Assembly (NCBI GenBank): GCA_023257915.1
Contig: JALRBB010000187.1
Location: 1 to 5,781, forward strand
Source of the DNA: Quisquiliibacterium sp.
GTDB taxonomy: Bacteria > Pseudomonadota > Gammaproteobacteria > Burkholderiales > Burkholderiaceae_E
DNA length: 5,781 bases
Direction of reading: 5' to 3'
In this document: positions 1 to 5,142 of the stretch, one piece after another
Layout: the number at the start of each line of letters is the position of its first letter
Position numbering within the stretch: the first letter of the stretch is position 1
Made by a program: the position numbers and the translations under genes
Notes under the pieces: generated by a model
The model's database searches: none
Told to the model about the DNA's origin: nothing
The model's input: the letters and a program-made list of their open reading frames with translations, nothing else

Positions 1-243
1 CAGCGCGCGGATGGCTGGGCGGCCGCGCGCGTCGCGCACCGGCTTGCCCTCGGTCAGGCGCTGCAGCATCGGCAGCACGAAGCCGGCGGTCTTGCCGGTG
101 CCGGTCTGTGCGCCCGCGAGCAGGTCGCCACCGGCGAGTACCGCCGGAATGGCCTGTAGTTGGATTGGGGTGGGTTGCGTATAGCCGAGTTCGGTCACGG
201 CGCGAACGAGCGGTTCGGCCAGGCCGAGAGATGCGAAAGACAT
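1..243 (-). CDS. rhlE: DEAD-box ATP-dependent RNA helicase, RhlE type (N-terminal part, cut by window edge)
   Basis: This is the start of a DEAD-box RNA helicase, an ATP-driven cytoplasmic enzyme that unwinds short RNA duplexes in ribosome assembly and RNA turnover. Only 81 residues are inside the window; RhlE proteins usually have about 400-500. What is visible: the opening [16 protein letters not shown], the Q motif YTQPTPIQ at residues 21-28 that recognises adenine, and motif I (Walker A) AQTGTGKT at 45-52, followed by [10 protein letters not shown]. The DEAD and SAT motifs lie beyond the edge. The start ATG at 243 is supported by an AAGGAA ribosome binding site at 248-253, four bases upstream of the ATG, and by the typical MSF..LGL opening of RhlE. 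The gene reads away from the rest of the window and has its own 198-bp leader, so it is probably not part of the neighbouring dehydrogenase unit. DEAD-box family membership is firm. RhlE rather than DbpA, SrmB or CsdA is inferred from the N-terminus alone. Confidence 0.93.
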   Translation of the reverse strand, partial: MSFASLGLAEPLVRAVTELGYTQPTPIQLQAIPAVLAGGDLLAGAQTGTGKTAGFVLPMLQRLTEGKPVRDARGRPAIRAL

Positions 244-408
244 CGATTTCCTTGAATGCGGCGGCGCAGGGCCGCAACGCGCAGTACTGCGTCGACCTTC
301 CGCGGCGGGGGAGCCCCGGCGGAACCAGTCGGGAAGACGAAGAGGGGTTTTGAACAGGTGTTCAGGGACCGCGGCGTACAAAGACTGGTACAGGGCGCCG
401 CAGCCGAT

Positions 409-414
409 ATTGTA
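409..414 (-). promoter_or_regulatory. Candidate -10 box for the rhlE-like gene
   Basis: On the minus strand the hexamer TACAAT (5/6 match to TATAAT) lies about 165 bases before the helicase ATG, which would give a long leader. It sits inside a 19-bp imperfect dyad at 402-420 with 5-bp arms AGCCG/CGGCT, so a DNA-binding protein could cover it. There is no convincing -35 element at the usual 16-18 bp spacing; a TTGCGC lies 21 bp upstream. The call rests on the -10 match and on its place in the only non-coding stretch before the gene. Confidence 0.3.
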
Positions 415-429
415 CCGGCTCCGGCAGAT

Positions 430-441
430 TTGCGCGCGCAA
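430..441. repeat. Perfect 12-bp palindrome TTGCGCGCGCAA in the gap before rhlE
   Basis: The 12-bp sequence is identical on both strands and abuts the TGA stop (442-444) of the minus-strand 2-hydroxyacid dehydrogenase gene. It also lies just upstream of the candidate helicase -10 box. As RNA it would form at most a 4-bp stem with a 4-base loop and no U tract follows, so it is not an intrinsic terminator. It could be a protein-binding site, or simply an alternating GC run in a GC-rich genome. Confidence 0.3.
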
Positions 442-1419
442 TCAGGCAGTCGGTGGTTTTTTTGTGCCGGTGTTGACCGGGTAGTCGGGCCGACCGGTGC
501 GCGCCCAGGTCACGATGTTCATCGCCGCCTTGCGGCGCAGTTCGATTTCGGATTCGACCGAGTAGAACGCGGCATGCGGGCTCAGGATCACACGGCGGTC
601 GGCGAGCAAGGGGTCGTGCGGCTTGATCGGCTCTTCGGGCAGCACGTCCAGTGCGACGCCTGCCAGTCGGTCTGCGTCCTGCGCCAGCACCTGGCGCAGC
701 TCCGGCACGTTGACCACCGCGCCGCGAGAGGTGTTCACCAGATAGGAGCCGGGCTTCATCTGTCGCAGCAGGCGAGCATCGACCAGCCCCTTCGTCTCGT
801 CATTGAGCAGCGTGTGAATCGAGATCGCGTCAGCCTGGCTGAACAGTTCATCGAGCGAGACCCGTTCGACGTAAGCCGGAAAGTCGCCGTCGATCAGATG
901 CGGATCATGGGCGATCACGCGTTTGAACAGATTGCGTGCGAGGTGTGCGAAGCGCTTGCCGATACGCCCCAGACCGAGCACGCCGACGGTCATGTTCGAG
1001 GCACGCGGGATGCGACCGGTGCTGGAGTAGTGCCAGTTGCCCTGGTGTACGTCATGGTCGAAGCGCACGACCCCGCGGATCAGGCTGAGCATCATCGCCA
1101 GCGCATGCGTGGAGACTTCGCCGACGCCATAATCCGGCGAGTTCGCGACCCAGACGCCATGGCGTGTTGCGTCCGCGACCCGAATGGTGTCGTAGCCGGC
1201 GCCCATCCGCGAGCAGATGCCGATTTCGGGGCGTGCGCTGAACACCTTCTCGTTGGCCGGCGCATAGGTGATCAGCAGGGCGCTGCAGCCCTCGGAGGCG
1301 CGAATCACATCATCCTCGGTGCGGCACTGCGCTTCGATCAGTTCGATGCCCGCATCCTGGAAGACCTTGCGCTCGGTCGAGATGTCCTTGGCGTGGAAAT
1401 CGGTGTACAAAACTTTCAT
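442..1419 (-). CDS. NAD-dependent D-2-hydroxyacid dehydrogenase (CtBP/phosphoglycerate dehydrogenase-like)
   Basis: This complete 325-residue cytoplasmic enzyme belongs to the D-isomer-specific 2-hydroxyacid dehydrogenase family, which interconverts 2-oxo acids and D-2-hydroxy acids with NAD(P)H. The length is normal for short members without a regulatory ACT domain. Visible motifs: a split substrate domain (about 1-105 and 290-325); the Rossmann loop GLGRIG at 149-154; Asp172 in AHDP at the end of the second strand, which normally selects NAD(H) over NADP(H); catalytic Arg232 in NTSRGA; catalytic Glu263 in DVLPEEP; and catalytic His282 in SPHAAF. The sequence resembles the bacterial CtBP-like subgroup often labelled phosphoglycerate dehydrogenase, but nothing fixes the substrate. 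The ATG at 1419 is chosen because a GGAG site lies six bases upstream; the ATG at 1431 has no such site. The gene is divergent from the SDR gene across 78 bp and shares its control region. It ends 198 bp before the helicase start. Confidence 0.9.
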   Translation of the reverse strand: MKVLYTDFHAKDISTERKVFQDAGIELIEAQCRTEDDVIRASEGCSALLITYAPANEKVFSARPEIGICSRMGAGYDTIRVADATRHGVWVANSPDYGVGEVSTHALAMMLSLIRGVVRFDHDVHQGNWHYSSTGRIPRASNMTVGVLGLGRIGKRFAHLARNLFKRVIAHDPHLIDGDFPAYVERVSLDELFSQADAISIHTLLNDETKGLVDARLLRQMKPGSYLVNTSRGAVVNVPELRQVLAQDADRLAGVALDVLPEEPIKPHDPLLADRRVILSPHAAFYSVESEIELRRKAAMNIVTWARTGRPDYPVNTGTKKPPTA

Positions 1420-1497
1420 GCGAAACTCCATGGTTGTCGTGCAAATGTAGCATCTGCGCGAGCCAGATTTGTCCGTCCCGGATAGCAAGGAAATCCA
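1420..1497. promoter_or_regulatory. Divergent control region between the hydroxyacid dehydrogenase and SDR genes
   Basis: This 78-bp region separates two genes transcribed away from each other, so promoters for both must lie here or overlap the coding starts. Both ribosome binding sites are clear: GGAG at 1426-1429 on the minus strand and AAGGA at 1487-1491 on the plus strand, each six bases from its ATG. I cannot find a convincing -35/-10 pair in either direction. The best minus-strand -10-like string is TACATT around 1445-1450. Poor consensus promoters would fit activator-dependent expression, but that is inference. Confidence 0.5.
1452..1468. promoter_or_regulatory. Candidate operator dyad ATCTG-N7-CAGAT
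   Basis: A 17-bp inverted repeat with perfect 5-bp arms and a 7-bp spacer sits near the middle of the 78-bp divergent region. That size and place fit a site for a dimeric regulator controlling both directions. No regulator gene is in the window, and arms of 5 bp can occur by chance. Confidence 0.25.
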
Positions 1498-2256
1498 ATG
1501 AACCGAATCGATATGCAAGGCCGCTTCGCGATCGTCACCGGCGGTGCGTCGGGTATTGGCACTGCGATCTGCCAACGCTTTGCCAACAGTGGTGCCCGGG
1601 TTGCGGTCTGGGATCTTGACGGCAATGCCGGCGTCAACGCCGCAGCTGGCCTGCCCACGGTGTCGGGAGGCGCGCACATCGGCGTGCAGGTCGATGTGGC
1701 GAACGACGCCTCGGTGGCCAGCGCAATGCAGCGCACGCTCGAGGCCTTCGGGCGGCTTGACGTGATGGTCTGCAGCGCCGGCATCACCGGTCCGAACAAG
1801 GTCACCTGGGAATACGATCCCGACGACTGGCGCAAGGTGATCGACGTGAACCTGAACGGCGTGTTCCTGTGCAACCGCGCGGCGGTGCCGGCGATGCTGG
1901 CCAATGATTACGGGCGCATCGTCAATATCGCGTCGATCGCGGGCAAGGACGGCAATCCGAACGCGCCGGCGTACAGCACGTCAAAGGCCGGTGTCATCGG
2001 GCTGACCAAGTCGATTGGCAAGGAAACCGCGCGCACCGGCATTCGCGTCAACTGCATCACGCCAGCCGCGGTGCACACGCCGATTTTCGAGCAAATGACG
2101 CAGCAGCACATCGACTTCATGCTGTCCAAGATCCCGATGGGCCGCTTCGGCCTGGTCGAGGAGATCGCTGCGATGGTCGCCTGGTTGAGCTCGGAGGAGT
2201 GCTCATTTTCGACCGGCGCGGTGTTCGACGTCTCCGGCGGACGGGCGGTGTACTGA
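1498..2256 (+). CDS. Short-chain dehydrogenase/reductase (classical SDR, FabG-like; possibly a sugar-acid dehydrogenase)
   Basis: This complete 252-residue cytoplasmic oxidoreductase interconverts a hydroxyl and a keto group with a nicotinamide cofactor. Visible classical SDR motifs: the cofactor loop TGGASGIG at 14-21; Asp39 in VWDLD at the end of the second strand, which points to NAD(H); D66-V67 in VQVDV; catalytic Asn118 in DVNLNG; Ser146 in NIASIAG; and the YxxxK pair Tyr159/Lys163. Two motifs deviate from the usual form: CSAG at 92-95 replaces NNAG, and ITPAAVHT around 187-194 replaces the usual PG..xT loop. The C-terminal part, with MTQQHIDFML and STGAVFDVSGGRA, reminds me of SDRs annotated as 2-keto-3-deoxy-L-fuconate dehydrogenase. 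That is memory, not a search, and no other gene of that pathway is present. The start is supported by AAGGA six bases upstream. The stop TGA shares its last base with the ATG of the next gene, so the two are very likely co-transcribed and translationally coupled. SDR family is firm; the substrate is unknown. Confidence 0.9.
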   Translation: MNRIDMQGRFAIVTGGASGIGTAICQRFANSGARVAVWDLDGNAGVNAAAGLPTVSGGAHIGVQVDVANDASVASAMQRTLEAFGRLDVMVCSAGITGPNKVTWEYDPDDWRKVIDVNLNGVFLCNRAAVPAMLANDYGRIVNIASIAGKDGNPNAPAYSTSKAGVIGLTKSIGKETARTGIRVNCITPAAVHTPIFEQMTQQHIDFMLSKIPMGRFGLVEEIAAMVAWLSSEECSFSTGAVFDVSGGRAVY

Positions 2257-3338
2257 TGAGCGGCTCGCAAGGCGATCAGCCCCGCTTCGACGCGCAGTCG
2301 CTGGTCGAGTTCGCCGACGCACTGTTGCGGGCTGCCAGCGTCGACGCGCCGATCGCCCGGGATGTTGCCGAGGTTCTGGTCGAAGGCGATCTGCTGGGTC
2401 ACGACACGCATGGGCTGGCGCTGCTGGCCGGGTATCTCGCAGAACTGGACAAGGGAACGATGACCCGGTCTGGTGCGCCGCATGTGCTTGCCGAGCGCAG
2501 CGCGGTGGCTACCTGGGACGGTCAGCGACTTCCTGGTCCCTGGCTGGTGCGAGAGGCGATCGACTGGGCGCTGCCGCGGGCTCGCGAACACGGCTGCGCG
2601 AGCGTCGCAATCCGGCGCAGTCATCACATCGCCTGCCTGGCCGCCTACCTCGAGCCGGTTGCGCGCCAGGGCATGTTGATCCTTCTGTCGAGTTCCGATC
2701 CAAATGCGGCCAGCGTTGCGCCCTTTGGCGGCACCCAGCCGGTGTTCACACCGAACCCGATCGCGATCGGCTTTCCGACGTCCGGCGATCCGGTCATGAT
2801 CGACGTCTCGGCCTCGATCACCACCAACGGCATGAGCGCGCGACTGCATGCGGCCGGCCAGCGTGGCGAACATCCTTGGTGGATGGACGCACAGGGGCAG
2901 GTCACCAACGATCCGTCGGTGATCTTTGCCAAGCCTCCCGGCACGATCCTGCCGGTCGGCGGGCTGGATGCGGGGCACAAGGGCTACGGCCTGGCCCTGA
3001 TGATCGAGGCCTTGACCGGCGGACTGGCCGGCCACGGCCGTGCGGACCCGGCCGAAGGCTGGGGCGCGACCGTGCATTTGCAGATTTATGACACCGCGGC
3101 CTTTGCCGGGTCGCAGCAATTCTCGCGCCAGACCGACTGGATCGCGGCCGCCTGCCATGACAATCCGCCGCGCGAGGTCGATCGACCGGTGCGGTTGCCG
3201 GGTGAACGCGGGCTGGCCCGCAAGCGCGAGCAGTTGGGCTCCGGCGTTCAATTGCATCCGGCAATCATGCCGGCTCTGCACGACTGGGCCGGCAAGCTGG
3301 CCGTGGCGCTTCCTTGCGCGGTGGCGAATCGCGGATGA
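2256..3338 (+). CDS. Malate/L-lactate dehydrogenase family oxidoreductase (Ldh_2: YlbC/AllD/ComC/DpkA superfamily)
   Basis: This complete 360-residue protein is an NAD(P)H-dependent dehydrogenase of the Ldh_2 family. The family has its own fold, unrelated to classical lactate dehydrogenase, and includes ureidoglycolate, malate, sulfolactate and Delta1-piperideine-2-carboxylate enzymes. Family signatures in order: GHDTHGLALL at 48-57, which carries the conserved His52; ATWDGQRLPGP around 85-95; a RRSHHIACLAAYLEP segment at 120-134, the position of the usual S-x-H-F/I-G motif; TPNPIAIGFPT at 165-175; DVSASITTNGM at 183-193; and HKGYGLALMIEALTGGLAG at 241-259, the most diagnostic stretch. Length is normal for the family. 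The ATG overlaps the SDR stop (TGATG) and has only a weak ribosome binding site, so translation probably depends on coupling to the SDR. An in-frame ATG at 2199 lies inside the SDR gene and is not used. The substrate cannot be told from sequence. Next to D-2-hydroxyacid dehydrogenases, an oxidation of the opposite isomer is plausible. Confidence 0.9.
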   Translation: MSGSQGDQPRFDAQSLVEFADALLRAASVDAPIARDVAEVLVEGDLLGHDTHGLALLAGYLAELDKGTMTRSGAPHVLAERSAVATWDGQRLPGPWLVREAIDWALPRAREHGCASVAIRRSHHIACLAAYLEPVARQGMLILLSSSDPNAASVAPFGGTQPVFTPNPIAIGFPTSGDPVMIDVSASITTNGMSARLHAAGQRGEHPWWMDAQGQVTNDPSVIFAKPPGTILPVGGLDAGHKGYGLALMIEALTGGLAGHGRADPAEGWGATVHLQIYDTAAFAGSQQFSRQTDWIAAACHDNPPREVDRPVRLPGERGLARKREQLGSGVQLHPAIMPALHDWAGKLAVALPCAVANRG

Positions 3339-3343
3339 TCCTA

Positions 3344-3368
3344 GGGCGGACCGGTCTGCGGTCCGTCT
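3344..3368 (+). other. Strong RNA hairpin between the Ldh_2 gene and the second hydroxyacid dehydrogenase
   Basis: Six bases after the Ldh_2 stop the transcript can fold into a perfect 7-bp stem, CGGACCG (3347-3353) with CGGTCCG (3359-3365), around a 5-base loop GTCTG. It can be extended outward by three more pairs (two of them G-U). It is followed by GCAAAAACC, not a T tract, so it is not an intrinsic terminator for plus-strand transcripts. A second GGTCCG at 3403-3408 lies in the ribosome-binding area of the next gene and could pair with the same CGGACC instead. Confidence 0.5.
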
Positions 3369-3411
3369 GCAAAAACCCGTAACAACCGAATCCGAAAGCG
3401 GTGGTCCGACA

Positions 3412-4353
3412 ATGAGCAAAGCGACGATTCTTCTGATGGGAATGTTCTACCAACCCAAGCTCGACGAGCTCGAGAAACTCTATGACTGCCATCGCCACTG
3501 GGCGGCGCCAGACAAGGACGCTCTGGTCGCCAGCCTGGCCGATCGCTGCGAGATCGTCGTCACCAACGGCGGGCGCGGCATCAGTGCGCAGGAGATGGCA
3601 CAGTTGCCCAAGCTCAGGCTGGTCGCCTGCTTCGGAGTCGGGGTTGACGCGATTGACCTGGACTACGCGCGCCAGCACGGCATCGCGGTCAGCAACACGC
3701 CCGATGTGCTCACCGATGACGTTGCCGACATGGCGCTGGCGCTGCTGCTCGGCACGATGCGCCGCATCCCGCAGGGCGATCGCTTTGTGCGCGAGGGGCG
3801 CTGGCTGGCCGGTGGCATGCCGGTCACGCGCAGCTTGCAGCGCAAGCGGATCGGCGTCGTGGGCTTGGGCAGGATCGGGCGCGCAATCGCCAGTCGTTGC
3901 GAGGCCTTCAATACCGAGGTCGGCTACTTCGGGCCGAACCGCAAGAGTGATGTGTCGTACAAGTATTTCGACGATGTGGTCGCAATGGCCGACTGGGCCG
4001 AGGTCGTGATCGCGGCCTGCCCTGGCGGTCCGTCTACCTACCGGATCGTGTCGCGGGCTGCACTTGAAGCCCTCGGGCCCGACGGCGTGTTCATCAACAT
4101 CGCGCGCGGCTCGGTTGTTGATCAGGAGGCCATGATCGAACTGCTCGCCGGTGGCGGGCTGGGCGCTGCCGGACTGGATGTGTTCGACAATGAGCCGAAC
4201 GTGCCGGCCGAATTGATCGCGCTCGACAACGTGGTGCTGCATCCGCACCAGGGCAGCGCAACGCATCCGACCCGCGCTGCGATGGGTCAGTTGGTCATCG
4301 ACAATGTCGCGGCGCTGGTTGAAGGGCGCGAGCTGGTTACCCGGGTCGTCTGA
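3412..4353 (+). CDS. D-2-hydroxyacid dehydrogenase, GHRB/hydroxyphenylpyruvate reductase-like, probably NADP-dependent
   Basis: This complete 313-residue protein is a second D-isomer 2-hydroxyacid dehydrogenase. It is closest in pattern to glyoxylate/hydroxypyruvate reductases and hydroxy(phenyl)pyruvate reductases, which reduce 2-oxo acids to D-2-hydroxy acids. Visible motifs: FGVGVDAIDLDYA at 74-86; the Rossmann loop GLGRIG at 151-156; catalytic Arg232 in NIARGS; catalytic Glu261 in DVFDNEP; and catalytic His279 in HPHQGSAT, where Gln280 replaces the usual Ile or Val. After the second strand it reads YFGPNRK (172-178), with no Asp but with Asn and Arg, which in this family usually means NADP(H). 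The first hydroxyacid dehydrogenase in this window has Asp at that place, so the two probably use different cofactors. The start at 3412 has a weak GGTGG site at 3400-3404; the reading frame stays open upstream but only overlaps the Ldh_2 gene. It lies 73 bp after Ldh_2 on the same strand. Whether it is in the same transcript is unclear. The substrate is not identifiable. Confidence 0.9.
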   Translation: MSKATILLMGMFYQPKLDELEKLYDCHRHWAAPDKDALVASLADRCEIVVTNGGRGISAQEMAQLPKLRLVACFGVGVDAIDLDYARQHGIAVSNTPDVLTDDVADMALALLLGTMRRIPQGDRFVREGRWLAGGMPVTRSLQRKRIGVVGLGRIGRAIASRCEAFNTEVGYFGPNRKSDVSYKYFDDVVAMADWAEVVIAACPGGPSTYRIVSRAALEALGPDGVFINIARGSVVDQEAMIELLAGGGLGAAGLDVFDNEPNVPAELIALDNVVLHPHQGSATHPTRAAMGQLVIDNVAALVEGRELVTRVV

Positions 4354-4364
4354 TCGGTGCGTTC

Positions 4365-4380
4365 GGCGCGGGTGCGCGCC
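4365..4380 (+). other. GC-rich hairpin after the second hydroxyacid dehydrogenase gene
   Basis: A 6-bp all-G/C stem, GGCGCG with CGCGCC, closes a 4-base GGTG loop 12 bases after the stop codon. No run of T follows, so a classical intrinsic terminator is not supported. It may protect the 3' end or assist Rho-dependent ending. It lies in an 87-bp gap between two convergent genes, where a terminator for each is expected. Confidence 0.35.
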
Positions 4381-4418
4381 GCGCGATCGCCGCTTGCGTC
4401 GATCCGGGCCAGCAATCA

Positions 4419-4436
4419 GGCTCCGCAGGCCGAGCC
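4419..4436 (-). other. Weak hairpin directly after the rppH stop
   Basis: Reading on the minus strand, GGCTC and GAGCC can pair with an 8-base loop, starting a few bases after the rppH TGA. Only TGATTGC follows, without a T tract. It is the best structural candidate for the rppH 3' end but is weak. Confidence 0.2.
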
Positions 4437-4440
4437 CAGA

Positions 4441-5025
4441 TCAGGCGTTGCCTCCGGACTCCTCGATCTGGGGCGCAGGCGCGTGGGCCGCTTGTGCGGA
4501 GTCTCGACCGTTGCGTTGCCGGCCGCGGGTGGTCTTGCGGGCTGCAGGCGGGCGGCCGAACAGATGGCGTGACAGCTCATCGAGGGCCATGCGATAGACC
4601 TCGCGCTTGAACTCGATCACGGAATCCAGCGGAATCCAGTACTCGTGCCAACGCCAGGCATCGAATTCGGGCTTTTCGGTGGCGCGCAACTGCACATCCG
4701 TGTCCCGTCCTACCAGTCGCAGCAGGAACCAGATCTGCTTTTGTCCGCGGTAATGGCCTCGCCAATCCCGTCGAACCCAGTTTTCAGGAACCTCGTAACG
4801 CAACCAGTCCCGCGTTCGGGCGATGATGCGCACATGTTCGGGCTTCAGGCCTACCTCTTCGTGCAACTCGCGGTACATCGCCTGCTCCGGCGATTCGCCC
4901 CGCTTGATGCCTCCCTGAGGAAACTGCCATGAATGCTCGCGGACCCTCTTGCCCCAGAAAACCTCGTTCCTGCCATTGACCAGAATAATGCCGACGTTGG
5001 GGCGGTAGCCGTCTCGATCCAGCAT
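4441..5025 (-). CDS. rppH: RNA pyrophosphohydrolase RppH (Nudix hydrolase)
   Basis: This complete 194-residue cytoplasmic enzyme removes pyrophosphate from the 5' triphosphate end of mRNAs, which exposes them to RNase E. The N-terminus [17 protein letters not shown] is the RppH hallmark. HSWQFPQGG at 31-39 leads into the Nudix box at 38-60, which fits G-x5-E-x7-REUxEExGU fully, with metal-binding Glu53, Glu56 and Glu57. [11 protein letters not shown] (70-80), GQKQIWFLL (94-102) and PEFDAWRW (119-126) match the E. coli protein. The core ends near residue 157. The last 35 or so residues are a low-complexity tail rich in Arg, Ala, Pro and Gln that looks disordered. The ATG at 5025 is chosen because the conserved protein begins there and a GAGG-type site lies just upstream; an in-frame ATG at 5106 would add 27 unconserved residues and lies upstream of the predicted promoter. 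The gene is divergent from proS, an arrangement I recall from betaproteobacteria. Confidence 0.96.
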   Translation of the reverse strand: MLDRDGYRPNVGIILVNGRNEVFWGKRVREHSWQFPQGGIKRGESPEQAMYRELHEEVGLKPEHVRIIARTRDWLRYEVPENWVRRDWRGHYRGQKQIWFLLRLVGRDTDVQLRATEKPEFDAWRWHEYWIPLDSVIEFKREVYRMALDELSRHLFGRPPAARKTTRGRQRNGRDSAQAAHAPAPQIEESGGNA

Positions 5026-5058
5026 GGCGACACCCCTCGAACCGATACAATCGAATGG

Positions 5059-5064
5059 ATTATA
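5059..5064 (-). promoter_or_regulatory. -10 box of the rppH promoter (perfect TATAAT)
   Basis: On the minus strand a perfect TATAAT lies 33 bases upstream of the rppH ATG, in the correct direction and in non-coding DNA, which predicts a short leader of about 27 bases. The -35 position at 17-bp spacing reads GGCCAG, a poor match, so the promoter may need an activator or upstream contacts. On the plus strand TACAAT at 5046-5051 could serve proS but also lacks a -35 partner. Confidence 0.6.
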
Positions 5065-5087
5065 CGGTGCGCAAGTTCGCACTGGCC

Positions 5088-5139
5088 CGAAGCTCACTGC
5101 GTTCACGCATTGCGTTGACGCATCTCATTCGCGAAGCTC
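5088..5139 (+). repeat. Direct 8-bp repeats CGAAGCTC flanking the tandem palindromes
   Basis: CGAAGCTC occurs at 5088-5095 and again at 5132-5139, 44 bp apart, which is about four helical turns. The two copies bracket the tandem palindromic units. The second copy contains GAAG, the only plausible ribosome binding site of proS. An 8-base match is short, so chance is possible. Confidence 0.35.
5098..5123. repeat. Tandem pair of 13-bp palindromic units TGCGTTSACGCAT
   Basis: Two adjacent 13-bp units, TGCGTTCACGCAT (5098-5110) and TGCGTTGACGCAT (5111-5123), differ at a single base. Each is itself an inverted repeat, TGCGT-N2-ACGCA, and the pair as a whole forms a near-perfect 25-bp dyad centred on 5110. 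It lies between the rppH -10 box and the proS start, 19 bases before the proS ATG. It could be a double operator. In RNA reading toward proS it could fold as a hairpin with a 2x2 internal loop. I do not recognise it as a known site. Confidence 0.6.
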
Positions 5140-5142
5140 GAC

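Noticed and set aside
256..1485. A 409-codon open frame on the plus strand opposite the first hydroxyacid dehydrogenase.
   Set aside because: It is antisense to a gene with complete catalytic motifs, shows no recognisable domain, and is rich in Arg, Ala, His and Gly. High GC at third positions creates such open frames.
442..1677. A longer form of the minus-strand hydroxyacid dehydrogenase starting at 1677.
   Set aside because: The extra residues lie antisense to the SDR gene and are not family-like. The ATG at 1419 has a good ribosome binding site and the normal family start.
3344..3376. Intrinsic terminator after the Ldh_2 gene.
   Set aside because: The stem is strong but is followed by GCAAAAACC, so there is no T tract on the transcribed strand.
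1908..3419. A 503-codon open frame on the minus strand across the SDR end and the Ldh_2 gene.
   Set aside because: It is the mirror of two well-supported genes, has no domain pattern, and has a composition typical of antisense frames in GC-rich DNA.
3265..4266. A 333-codon open frame on the minus strand opposite the second hydroxyacid dehydrogenase.
   Set aside because: It is antisense to a gene with an intact Rossmann loop and Arg/Glu/His catalytic set, and shows no motif of its own.
4383..4390. GCGATCGC palindrome in the convergent gap.
   Set aside because: A single 8-bp GC-rich palindrome is expected by chance, and no second copy lies nearby in non-coding DNA.
5115..5120. TTGACG as a -35 box for proS.
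   Set aside because: The matching -10 would fall at the proS start codon, and the hexamer is part of the second palindromic unit.
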